14,055 nucleotides of DNA from Oscillospiraceae bacterium. Its GTDB lineage: Bacteria; Bacillota; Clostridia; Oscillospirales; UBA929. Positions 1-7,218 of this stretch are shown here, one piece after another. The position numbers and the translations under genes were made by a program. Each line of letters opens with the position of its first letter. Position 1 is the first letter of the stretch. The stretch spans positions 1-14,055 of the forward strand of contig WRLJ01000018.1 in assembly GCA_009777685.1 (NCBI GenBank), in the 5' to 3' direction. Below the pieces are notes generated by a model. It had not been told where the DNA came from. It worked only from the letters and a program-made list of their open reading frames with translations, and did no database searches.

Positions 1-1
1 G

Positions 2-1201
2 GAAACGACGATTGCCAACAACGCCCGCATCAACACCTTCGTCCGTGAGGACTGGCTGAAGGCCCTCAGCCTGCCGGAGCCGACCACAAAGCAGGAGTTT
101 GAGGACATGCTGGTCGCCTTCCGCGACAACGCCGACCTTCTGCTGGGCAGCGAGGCCAACCGGATGATCCCGTTCAGCATGAGTGACGACGTGGGCTGGC
201 AGACCAATAACCTGCTGATCTCCTTCGCGCCGGACGGCATCTCCCAGAGAGACCGCTATGTGTACGGGTACGACGACAGGCAGCTGCTGTGGCCGGGCAA
301 CAAGGAAGGCGTCCGCCTGCTGAACAAGTGGTACAACATGGACCTGATCTATCCCGAATTCGCCCTGGTTACCGGCAGTGACTCCACGGTCACCGACCTG
401 GTAAACGCCGGCTATGTAGGCGCGTACCTGGGCAACTGGGATATCCCCTACCGCGGCACGAACCCCGCTCAAATCGTCCTCCAGCAGCAAAGAGGGGAAG
501 AGGCCGCCTTCATCGCGGTTGATCCCTTTGAGAACGACGCCGGGAACAAGGTAAAGGTCCTGGGCGGCGCGTTCGACCGCAAAATCTTCTTCCCGATGAC
601 CAACGACGAGCCGAAGGCGTCGATCTTCTACGTCGACTTCCTCTCCCGCCCCGAGGTCATCCAGTTCCTCCAGCTCGGCATCGAGGGCGTCAACTATGAC
701 ATCGTGGACGGCATCCCGCATGTCAAGTCGGCGGTCGCCACGCTGAAGGACGACGAGGGCAAGGACGTTCTGGGCGAAGACGGAATGCCCATCATCATCG
801 ACGACACCAACCGGCAGTATATCATCAACTCCCCGCAGAACATCGACTACACCCTGCCCATCAACGGCTATTATCCCGAGGGGCTGACCGCCGCCGTCAC
901 CGCGACGAGCTTTGTCGGCATCGACCCGTCGTACATCCTGAGGGCGCTGGAGAAAGCCCGGAACGACGGACTCCCGGGATTGAACCTCAACATCGGCGAG
1001 ATCCCCTCGGAAGCCGGTGTGGCCGCGGTGCTGCGTGAGAAGCGCAACACCCTGTACGCCAACGCGATCCGGGCTACCGTCGACGGGTTCGACAAAGCCT
1101 ATGACGACGGTCTGGCGGAGTATATGGCCAACGGCGGCCAGGCGATCATCGACGAGCGCAGAGCCGCGTATGACCGCGCTTTCGGAGCCGATTCCGACTG
1201 A
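2..1201 (+). CDS. Extracellular solute-binding protein of an ABC sugar-type transporter (5' truncated)
   Basis: The frame is open from base 2, before its first ATG at 107, so the gene begins upstream of the window; 399 C-terminal residues are present. The visible N-terminal part contains an FVREDWL stretch followed by PTTKQEFEDM. That matches the hinge region of the large clostridial/Paenibacillus solute-binding lipoproteins (type 2 periplasmic-binding fold, often about 500-560 residues) that serve sugar or oligosaccharide ABC importers. The signal peptide and lipobox cysteine would lie in the missing part. The C-terminus has the helical ending typical of the family (GFDKAYDDGLAEYMANGG...). 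It would act on the outer face of the membrane, delivering substrate to permeases that are not in this window. Substrate cannot be told from sequence. It is followed by a hairpin terminator, so it appears to be the last gene of its own transcript. Family assignment is confident; transported ligand unknown. Confidence 0.9.
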   Translation, partial: ETTIANNARINTFVREDWLKALSLPEPTTKQEFEDMLVAFRDNADLLLGSEANRMIPFSMSDDVGWQTNNLLISFAPDGISQRDRYVYGYDDRQLLWPGNKEGVRLLNKWYNMDLIYPEFALVTGSDSTVTDLVNAGYVGAYLGNWDIPYRGTNPAQIVLQQQRGEEAAFIAVDPFENDAGNKVKVLGGAFDRKIFFPMTNDEPKASIFYVDFLSRPEVIQFLQLGIEGVNYDIVDGIPHVKSAVATLKDDEGKDVLGEDGMPIIIDDTNRQYIINSPQNIDYTLPINGYYPEGLTAAVTATSFVGIDPSYILRALEKARNDGLPGLNLNIGEIPSEAGVAAVLREKRNTLYANAIRATVDGFDKAYDDGLAEYMANGGQAIIDERRAAYDRAFGADSD

Positions 1202-1221
1202 TTTTCAGCCATTGCCGGCTC

Positions 1222-1250
1222 AAGGACCCGCCCGCTGAGGGCGGGTCCTT
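1222..1250 (+). terminator. Hairpin terminator after the solute-binding protein gene
   Basis: A perfect 12-bp inverted repeat (AAGGACCCGCCC at 1222-1233 and GGGCGGGTCCTT at 1239-1250) with a 5-base loop starts 20 bases after the stop codon. The stem is strong, but only two T bases end the right arm and no real U-tract follows. It may therefore act as a weak intrinsic terminator, a factor-assisted terminator or a 3'-end stabiliser. Its position between a gene end and a new promoter supports a termination role. Confidence 0.75.
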
Positions 1251-1302
1251 CCCTGAGAAATCGGCAAAACGTGTCGAAATTGTGAATTATGTCAATCCGG
1301 CC

Positions 1303-1331
1303 TTGAAAAAAGCAAGAAAGTCCTGTATACT
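1303..1331 (+). promoter_or_regulatory. Sigma-A type promoter for the regulator-ftsEX unit
   Basis: TTGAAA at 1303-1308 and TATACT at 1326-1331 are separated by 17 bases, close to the vegetative sigma factor consensus. The surrounding 1265-1345 stretch is noticeably A/T-richer than its neighbours. Transcription would start near 1338, about 30 bases before the ATG at 1370. No other credible promoter was seen between here and 6580. Confidence 0.7.
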
Positions 1332-1369
1332 GAAATATAGTGTCTTTGTCGTGGGTAGGAGGCGATGTT

Positions 1370-2464
1370 ATGTCAAGCAGACTGTTTCAAAATGTGATCC
1401 TGCAAATGCGGGAGGTAACCGGCCGCGTGGTTGGCGTGATCAACGGCACCGGAGAGATTGTGGCCTGCGCCGCCATCGAGCGGTTGGGCACGCATCTGGA
1501 GAGCGGCCTGCCGGCGGTGGCTTCGTCCGCGGAGCCTCCCAGAGCCGGCCGGGGATACACCTTCAAGCCGCTGGCCGGCAACTCCGCGAGATTTGAGTAC
1601 GCCGTGTTTGTCGAGGGCGAGGACGAAATTGCCGCCACGCTGTGCGGGATGGCGGCCGTCGCGCTGAACACGGCCAAGTCCGGCCATGATGAAAAGCATG
1701 ACCGCGCCACGTTCATCAAGAACATTCTGATGGACAACATCCTGCCGGGCGACATCTATGTGCGCAGCCGTGAACTGCATTTCGAGGGCGCCGCGTCCCG
1801 CGTGGTCATTTTGATCCGTCAGGTCGGCGCCGCGGAGCTGGCCGTCGTGGACGTGGTGCAGAGCCTGTTTCCGGAAAAGCAGAACGACTTTGTGATCTCC
1901 CTGTCCGAGGAGGAGGTCGCGCTGGTCAAATCGCTGGCCGACGGGCGCATCGAGACGGAGGACCTGCTCAAGCTGGCCGCCAGCATCGAGGACACGATCA
2001 AGAGCGAGCTGACGGTGCGCACCGTAATCGGCATCGGATCGCCCGCCGTACACCTCAAGGACCTGGCCACCTCCTATAAGGAGGCGCAGGTCGCCATCGA
2101 GGTCGGAAAGGTCTTTGATACGGACAAGACCATCCTCAACTATGAAAACCTCGGCATCGGCCGGCTGATCTACCAGCTGCCCACGACGCTGTGCGAAATG
2201 TTCCTGGCCGAGGTCTTTGAAAACAGCGCCATCACGGCGCTGGACCGCGAGACCCTGGATACCATCCACTCCTTCTTTGAAAACAATTTGAACGTCTCCG
2301 AGACCTCCCGCAAGCTGTTTGTCCACCGCAACACGCTGGTTTACCGGCTGGAAAAAATCAAACGGCTGACGGGCCTCGATCTGCGCGAGTTTGACCACGC
2401 CATCACCTTCAAGGTCGCCATGATGGTCAGGAAATATCTGATGTCGAGGGAAATGACGTACTAG
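1370..2464 (+). CDS. CdaR/PucR-family transcriptional regulator
   Basis: The protein has 364 residues. The ATG at 1370 is chosen because AGGAGG (1357-1362) lies 7 bases upstream; a GTG at 1340 in the same frame lies downstream of the -10 box but has no such site. Residues about 5-100 look like a sugar-diacid-recognition/PAS-like sensor (VVGVINGTGEIVAC, then an LGTH stretch). The middle (about 140-265) fits the CdaR GGDEF-like domain, without a catalytic GGDEF motif. Residues about 305-352 form a PucR-type helix-turn-helix: NLNVSETSRKLFVHRNTLVY, then RLEKIKRLTGLDL. Relatives bind DNA through this C-terminal domain and control sugar-acid or purine metabolism genes. Here the gene sits 12 bases before ftsE and is co-directional with it. 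Its stop codon overlaps the ftsE ribosome binding site, so it is probably co-transcribed with the division genes. Ligand and targets are unknown. Confidence 0.85.
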   Translation: MSSRLFQNVILQMREVTGRVVGVINGTGEIVACAAIERLGTHLESGLPAVASSAEPPRAGRGYTFKPLAGNSARFEYAVFVEGEDEIAATLCGMAAVALNTAKSGHDEKHDRATFIKNILMDNILPGDIYVRSRELHFEGAASRVVILIRQVGAAELAVVDVVQSLFPEKQNDFVISLSEEEVALVKSLADGRIETEDLLKLAASIEDTIKSELTVRTVIGIGSPAVHLKDLATSYKEAQVAIEVGKVFDTDKTILNYENLGIGRLIYQLPTTLCEMFLAEVFENSAITALDRETLDTIHSFFENNLNVSETSRKLFVHRNTLVYRLEKIKRLTGLDLREFDHAITFKVAMMVRKYLMSREMTY

Positions 2465-2476
2465 AGGAGATACCTT

Positions 2477-3152
<676 letters not shown>

Positions 3153-3166
<14 letters not shown>

Positions 3167-4064
3167 ACGGAACGCGGGCGGCTTTTCCTATTTCCTTGTC
3201 GAAGGCGTGCGGGGCATCTTCCTGCATGGTTTTACAAGTTTTGCGGCGGTGGGCGTGATTGTGGCCTGCCTGCTGATTATGGGCAGCTTTGCGCTGCTGG
3301 CCGTGAACATCGACGCGATGATCCGGGAAATCGAGCAGTCCAGCCAGATCGTGGCCTTTATTGACGAGGAGCTGACCGACGCCGCGGCGCGCGGCATCAG
3401 CTCGAGGTTTCCCCGCAAGGCGCAGGAGAACATCAAAAACAGCGAGTTTGTCAGCCGCAGGGACGCGCTGGATGAATTCGCCGGAAGCCTGGAGGAACGC
3501 TACCAGCGTATGCTGACCGGCTATGACGACAACGACTTGCTGCGCCACCGCGTCGTGATTACGCTGATGGACATTACGCGCATCGAGGAAACCATTGAGC
3601 AAATCGAGACGGTCGAAGGCGTGGCGTGGGTTCGCAGCGATCAGGAAACCGCCCGGGAGCTGGCGACCGTGCGCCGCGTGGTGGAGGCGATTTCCGCCGC
3701 GCTGATTGTGATTCTGCTGCTGGTCAGCGTGTTCATCATCGCCAACACCATCAAGCTGGCGACCTTTGACCGCCGCGAGGAGATCGGCATCATGCGCATC
3801 GTCGGCGCGACCAAGGCGTTTGTCCGCTGGCCGTTTGTCGTGGAGGGGGTCCTGCTGGGCCTGTGCGCCTCCGTGACGGGCTTTTTCGCCCAGGGCGCGC
3901 TGTACTCGTGGTTTACCGGCAGGGTGCTGGGGACCATCGCGCTGCTTGACGTGATTCCCTTCTCCGAGCTGATGATCCCCATCGCGTTCGCGTTTGTCCT
4001 TGTCGGATTTCTGGTCGGCGTGGGCGGGAGCCTGCTGACGATCCGGAAGTTTTTGCGGGTATAG
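3153..4064 (+). CDS. ftsX: Cell division permease-like protein FtsX
   Basis: The protein has 303 residues. A basic N-terminus (MKKRRRN) precedes four predicted membrane segments (about 28-51, 176-198, 228-250, 272-295), with a large extracellular loop (52-175) between the first two. This is the FtsX layout. The cytoplasmic loop after TM2 holds the FtsX/MacB-type signature FDRREEIGIMRIVGAT (205-220). FtsX anchors FtsE, and its loop binds the coiled coil of a peptidoglycan hydrolase; the next gene encodes a suitable partner. The ATG at 3153 lies inside the ftsE 3' end. A GTG at 3138 in frame is a possible alternative adding five residues. Odd point: the loop position where many FtsX proteins carry an NPLP motif reads NDLL (127-130) here. 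Confidence 0.95.
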
Positions 4065-4073
4065 AAATACGGC

Positions 4074-4091
4074 CCCGGCGTCCCCGCCGGG
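4074..4091 (+). other. Small GC-rich hairpin between ftsX and the M23 peptidase gene
   Basis: CCCGGCG (4074-4080) and CGCCGGG (4085-4091) form a perfect 7-bp stem with a 4-base loop, starting 10 bases after the ftsX stop. No T-run follows, so full termination is unlikely. It may attenuate read-through or protect a processed mRNA end, changing the ratio of hydrolase to FtsEX. It lies 14 bases before the ribosome binding site of the next gene. Function is inferred only. Confidence 0.45.
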
Positions 4092-4105
4092 AGCGGCTTA
4101 CATCC

Positions 4106-4111
4106 GGGAGG
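4106..4111 (+). promoter_or_regulatory. Ribosome binding site deciding a TTG start
   Basis: GGGAGG lies 9 bases upstream of the TTG at 4121. No ATG or GTG in this frame is better placed, and starting at the TTG gives a complete signal peptide (basic MRKKRTKKQK, then a hydrophobic run). This site is what supports the non-ATG start. Confidence 0.7.
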
Positions 4112-4120
4112 CGATCCACC

Positions 4121-5347
4121 TTGAGAAAAAAACGCACCAAAAAACAAAAAATCGCGATGGTGATTGCGCTGGCGCTGGCGGCGCTGATGGTTCTGCCTAT
4201 GATTATCAGCGCGCTGATCCCTCCGGCCGAAGCGGCGGTCACGCAGAAGGACATCGACAAGCGCAAGGAGGACCAAAAGCACTATCAGCAGCAAAAACAG
4301 GCGCTGCAAAACCAAATCCGGCAGCTGAGAAACAGCAAGGACAAGGTCATTGAGCTGAAGGCCGCCCTTGACGAGCAGATTGAGCTGATTGAAAAGGAGA
4401 TTGAAAACAACAAGCTCCTGATCGACGATCTGAACATACGCCTCAATCAGCAGCAGGAAGAGCTGGAGCAGGCCAGAGAGCGGGAGAGAGAGGTGCTGGA
4501 ATTCTTCCGCCTGCGCCTGCGGGCGATGGAGGAGGCGGGCAGCGTCTCGTTCCTCGCCGTTCTGTTCGAGGCGGCCAGCTATTCGGAGCTGCTGGGCCGA
4601 ATAGACCTGATCAACGAGGTCATCGCGGCCGATGAGCGCCTGATGGACAGCCTGGCCCAAACGCGCGAGGAAATCGAGGAAGTCAAAGCGCTGCTGGAGC
4701 AGGATAAGGCCGACCAGTTTGAGGTCAGGAAGGAGCTGGCCGCCTCGCAGGCGGAGCTGGCCGCGCAGTATGACGAATACGACGCGCTGATCGCGGCGCT
4801 GAACAAGGATACCGCCGAGACCGTGAAGGCCCTTGAGGACGCGGAGAAGGCGGAGCAGCAGGCGCAGAAGGATATCGAAAACCTCATGGAGCAGCGCCGG
4901 AAGGAGCTGGAGGCCCAAAAAAAGAGGAACGAGTATGTCGGCGGGGAATACCTCTTTCCGGTCCCGGGCTATACGGTCGGCTCCGGCAGCGACTATCAGT
5001 TCGGCTGGCGCATCCATCCCATCCTGAAGCGGCAGAGCTTTCACGGCGGCGTGGATATCCCCGCGCCGTCCGGAACGCCCATCGTGGCGGCCAACAGCGG
5101 CACGGTGATCATCGCCGCCAAGCACTCCAGCTATGGGAATTATGTGGTCATCGACCACGGCGGGGGCCATGCCACGCTGTACGCGCACATGTCCAAAATC
5201 GGGACAAGCGTCAAAAAGGAAGTCAAACGCGGGGATACGATCGGCTATGTCGGCTCCACGGGCGTGTCTACGGGACCGCATCTGCACTTTGAGATTATCC
5301 TCAACAATAAGCAGGTCGATCCCGTGCCGTACCTGAAAGGAAAGTAA
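4121..5347 (+). CDS. Secreted coiled-coil M23 peptidoglycan endopeptidase (PcsB/CwlO/EnvC-like FtsEX partner)
   Basis: The protein has 408 residues and begins at TTG. Residues 1-39 are a signal peptide: a basic start, a hydrophobic stretch at 11-33, and a likely cut after AEA. Residues about 42-130 and 165-270 are long charged coiled coils. They are broken by a segment (about 128-172, with RLRAMEEAGSVSFLAVLFEA and then RIDLINEVI) that closely resembles the conserved N-terminal module of PcsB and CwlO. The C-terminus (about 275-405) is an M23/LytM domain with its zinc ligands present: H308 and D312 in HGGVD, H389 in HLHFE, plus catalytic histidines H356 and H387. It should therefore cleave peptide cross-links itself, unlike E. 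coli EnvC, whose LytM domain has lost its metal site. Its position directly after ftsX fits a hydrolase switched on by FtsEX during growth or division. Family and localisation are confident; the exact bond cleaved is not known. Confidence 0.92.
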   Translation: MRKKRTKKQKIAMVIALALAALMVLPMIISALIPPAEAAVTQKDIDKRKEDQKHYQQQKQALQNQIRQLRNSKDKVIELKAALDEQIELIEKEIENNKLLIDDLNIRLNQQQEELEQAREREREVLEFFRLRLRAMEEAGSVSFLAVLFEAASYSELLGRIDLINEVIAADERLMDSLAQTREEIEEVKALLEQDKADQFEVRKELAASQAELAAQYDEYDALIAALNKDTAETVKALEDAEKAEQQAQKDIENLMEQRRKELEAQKKRNEYVGGEYLFPVPGYTVGSGSDYQFGWRIHPILKRQSFHGGVDIPAPSGTPIVAANSGTVIIAAKHSSYGNYVVIDHGGGHATLYAHMSKIGTSVKKEVKRGDTIGYVGSTGVSTGPHLHFEIILNNKQVDPVPYLKGK

Positions 5348-5371
5348 GGGTCTCAGAAAGGAACTCAGCCC

Positions 5372-6580
5372 ATGAAGAAACGCTTTAATCTGGCCACGGT
5401 GCTGGCGCTGATGCTGCTGGTGTGCGTCAGCACATACCTGATGACGCGGCAGTCGGCCCGGTGGAGCATGAATCAAAACCTTGACTACATGAAGCAGATT
5501 GAGCAGGAAACCGCGCGCTTCCGGGAGGTCCGCGACATCATTCTGGACAGCTTTATCGGCGAATCTGAGGCGGACATGCTCATCGAGGGCGCGCTGGCGG
5601 GTATGGTCGGGGCGTTGGGCGATCCGTGGTCGGCCTATTGGGACGCGGAGACCTATGCCCGGATACAGGCGGACGACGCCGACTATGTCGGCATCGGCGT
5701 GGGCGTCGCTCCCGAGAGCGACGGCGGCTCGCTGCTCATCTCGGAGGTCTACGCCTCCTCTCCGGCGGCGGAAAAGGGATTGCGGCCGGGGGACGAGATC
5801 GTCGCGGTGGACGGGGTGACCGTCAGGGAGCTGGGCCGCAGCGAGGCGTTCCGGCGCATTCAGGGCGAGGAATACACCGCCGTTACCCTCACCGTGCGCC
5901 GCGACGGCGAGGAGACGGATCATGCCATCATCCGCCGTCAGGTTACAAGACCGCTGGTGTTCAGCGAGATTGTGGAGGACGACATCGGATATATCCGCGT
6001 GCAGAAGTTTGAAACGCGCGTCAACGCGGACTTTGAGGAAGCGGTCAAGCGGCTCCAGCAGGCGAATGTCAAGGGGCTGGTCATTGATATGCGCGACAAC
6101 CCCGGCGGCAACCTTGACGTGATGTGCGCGATGCTGGACCTGCTGCTGCCCAAGGGACGGCTGGTTACGATCGAGCAGAAGGACGGCACGCAGGAGCATA
6201 AGGAATCGTTCGCCTCCTTCGTCGACCTGCCGATGGTGGTGCTGATCGACGCCCACTCGTACAGCGCGGCGGAGTTTTTCGCGGCGTGTATGTCGGAGTA
6301 TGACGCCGACGGCCAGATGAGGGCCAAGACCGTCGGCGAGCCGACGACCGGAAAGGGCTATGCGCAGAGAGACATCACGCTGACCGGCGGCGGGGCCCTG
6401 CACCTCTCAGTCCTGCGGTACTATACGCCGCACGGCGTGAGCCTTGCGGGCGTCGGCCTGACGCCGGACTATCCTGTGAGGCTGAATGATTCCGAGAGAA
6501 TGTCCTCGATTTCCTACTTCTCCCTTGACCGCCAAACGGAAAAAGCGCTGGAGGTTTTGCGGGAAATGATCGGGGTATGA
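5372..6580 (+). CDS. Membrane-anchored S41 family carboxy-terminal processing protease with PDZ domain
   Basis: The protein has 402 residues. ATG 5372 has GAAAGGA (5356-5362) 9 bases upstream. An N-terminal signal anchor (7-25) is followed by an alpha-helical cap (ILDSFIGESEADMLIEGALA; LGDPWSAYW, as in CtpA/CtpB proteases). A PDZ domain spans about 103-190, with SSPAAEKGLRPGDEIVAVDG at 129-148. The S41 domain (about 195-370) carries RDNPGGNLDV, the nucleophile S298 in HSYSAAEFF, and the K328/Q332 pair in GKGYAQ. The Ser/Lys/Gln set looks complete. It stops soon after the protease fold and lacks the extra C-terminal peptidoglycan-binding domain found in B. subtilis CtpB. Such proteases cut substrates outside the cytoplasm from their C-termini, and in Gram-negatives they degrade cell-wall hydrolases. 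It sits 24 bases after the M23 gene, so it may regulate that enzyme; this is inference. Confidence 0.93.
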   Translation: MKKRFNLATVLALMLLVCVSTYLMTRQSARWSMNQNLDYMKQIEQETARFREVRDIILDSFIGESEADMLIEGALAGMVGALGDPWSAYWDAETYARIQADDADYVGIGVGVAPESDGGSLLISEVYASSPAAEKGLRPGDEIVAVDGVTVRELGRSEAFRRIQGEEYTAVTLTVRRDGEETDHAIIRRQVTRPLVFSEIVEDDIGYIRVQKFETRVNADFEEAVKRLQQANVKGLVIDMRDNPGGNLDVMCAMLDLLLPKGRLVTIEQKDGTQEHKESFASFVDLPMVVLIDAHSYSAAEFFAACMSEYDADGQMRAKTVGEPTTGKGYAQRDITLTGGGALHLSVLRYYTPHGVSLAGVGLTPDYPVRLNDSERMSSISYFSLDRQTEKALEVLREMIGV

Positions 6581-6646
6581 TTCATATTTCCCGTTCCCCG
6601 TCATATCCATGAGGATATACGCGGCCGGCGCGGGAAGTTTGCCGGT

Positions 6647-6674
6647 TTGACTTTCATCGAAATTGTGCTATAAT
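6647..6674 (+). promoter_or_regulatory. Strong extended -10 promoter for the greA operon
   Basis: TTGACT (6647-6652) and TATAAT (6669-6674) are 16 bases apart. TGC immediately precedes the -10 (6666-6668), giving an extended -10 element TGCTATAAT. It is the best promoter match in the window. Transcription would start about 25 bases before the greA ATG, leaving a very short leader with no room for a riboswitch or T-box. Confidence 0.85.
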
Positions 6675-6706
6675 GATTTTCAATATCCGGCCAAGGAAGT
6701 GTTTGT

Positions 6707-7183
6707 ATGACGACTAAACAGTACAAGCTGACCAAGGAGAGCCTTGACAAGCTGAAGGAGGAGCTGCATTTCCTCCGGACGGTGCGCGAGCGCGAGGTCG
6801 CGGAGCAGATCAAGATGGCAAGGTCGTTTGGCGACCTGTCGGAGAACTGCGAATATGACGAGGCCAAAAACGAGCAGGGCCGCGTGTATTCCCGCATCGC
6901 CGAGCTGGAGAACATCATCAACCACGCCGTCATCATCGAGCGGGAGCAGCTGGACACCACGGCGGTTTCCATCGGCTGCCGCGTGCGCGTGCGCGATCTC
7001 TCCTGCGGCGAGGAGGAGGAATACTGGCTTGTCGGTTCGCAGGAGGCCAACCCCGCCGAAATGCGCGTGTCCGACGAATCCCCCTTCGGCAAAGCCCTGT
7101 TGGGCCGCGCCGTCGGCGACGCCGTGAAGCTGGACGTCCCGGCGGGAACCATTGAGTACGAGATCACGGGGATCGACAAATAA
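6707..7183 (+). CDS. greA: Transcription elongation factor GreA
   Basis: The 158-residue length equals that of E. coli GreA. The N-terminal half (1-78) is the antiparallel coiled coil that enters the RNA polymerase secondary channel. Its tip carries GDLSENCEYDEAKN (42-55), with acidic residues D43 and E46 matching the pair that positions the catalytic Mg2+. The C-terminal FKBP-like domain ends with SPFGKALLGRAVGDAV (125-140). GreA rescues backtracked polymerase by stimulating cleavage of the transcript 3' end. AAGGAAG (6693-6699) lies 7 bases before the ATG. It is the first gene of the downstream operon, and greA followed by lysS is a known arrangement in Firmicutes. One oddity is a cysteine (C48) at the tip position that is usually alanine. 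Confidence 0.97.
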   Translation: MTTKQYKLTKESLDKLKEELHFLRTVREREVAEQIKMARSFGDLSENCEYDEAKNEQGRVYSRIAELENIINHAVIIEREQLDTTAVSIGCRVRVRDLSCGEEEEYWLVGSQEANPAEMRVSDESPFGKALLGRAVGDAVKLDVPAGTIEYEITGIDK

Positions 7184-7203
7184 CGCAAAGCGCTTACCGC
7201 GCG

Positions 7204-7211
7204 AAAGGGAT
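7204..7211 (+). promoter_or_regulatory. Ribosome binding site that favours a TTG start for lysS
   Basis: AAAGGGAT (7204-7211) directly abuts or overlaps the ATG at 7210, leaving no usable spacing for it. It sits 7 bases ahead of the in-frame TTG at 7219, a normal distance. No other purine-rich site lies upstream in the 26 bases after greA. This argues for TTG 7219 over ATG 7210. Confidence 0.5.
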
Positions 7212-7218
7212 GGGCCTA

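Noticed and set aside
1274..1292. Possible operator AATT-GTG-AATT upstream of the regulator promoter
   Set aside because: Arms are only 4 bp and made of self-complementary AATT; chance occurrence in an A/T-rich promoter region is likely.
1373..2398. Long - strand open frame inside the regulator gene
   Set aside because: Same codon-aligned antisense effect; its translation is Q/D/R/H-rich with no motif, and there is no ribosome binding site of note.
3641..6403. A 920-codon open frame on the - strand across the end of ftsX, the M23 gene and most of the S41 gene
   Set aside because: It is codon-aligned with the M23 and S41 genes, where only TTA, CTA or TCA codons in the sense frame would interrupt it, and these are rare in this GC-rich sequence. 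It opens just where the S41 gene uses a TCA codon (6407). The product is low-complexity and resembles no protein family, while the + strand proteins are recognisable end to end.
6588..6646. Possible terminator after the S41 protease gene
   Set aside because: Short inverted repeats exist (TTCCCG 6588-6593 with CGGGAA 6631-6636; ATATCC/GGATAT at 6603-6618; CCGGC/GCCGG at 6625-6645). The stems are only 5-6 bp, loops are long or lack a U-tract, and the last one runs into the greA -35 box. Not strong enough to call.
7184..7218. T-box or lysine riboswitch leader for lysS
   Set aside because: Only about 35 bases separate greA from lysS, far too short for either element.
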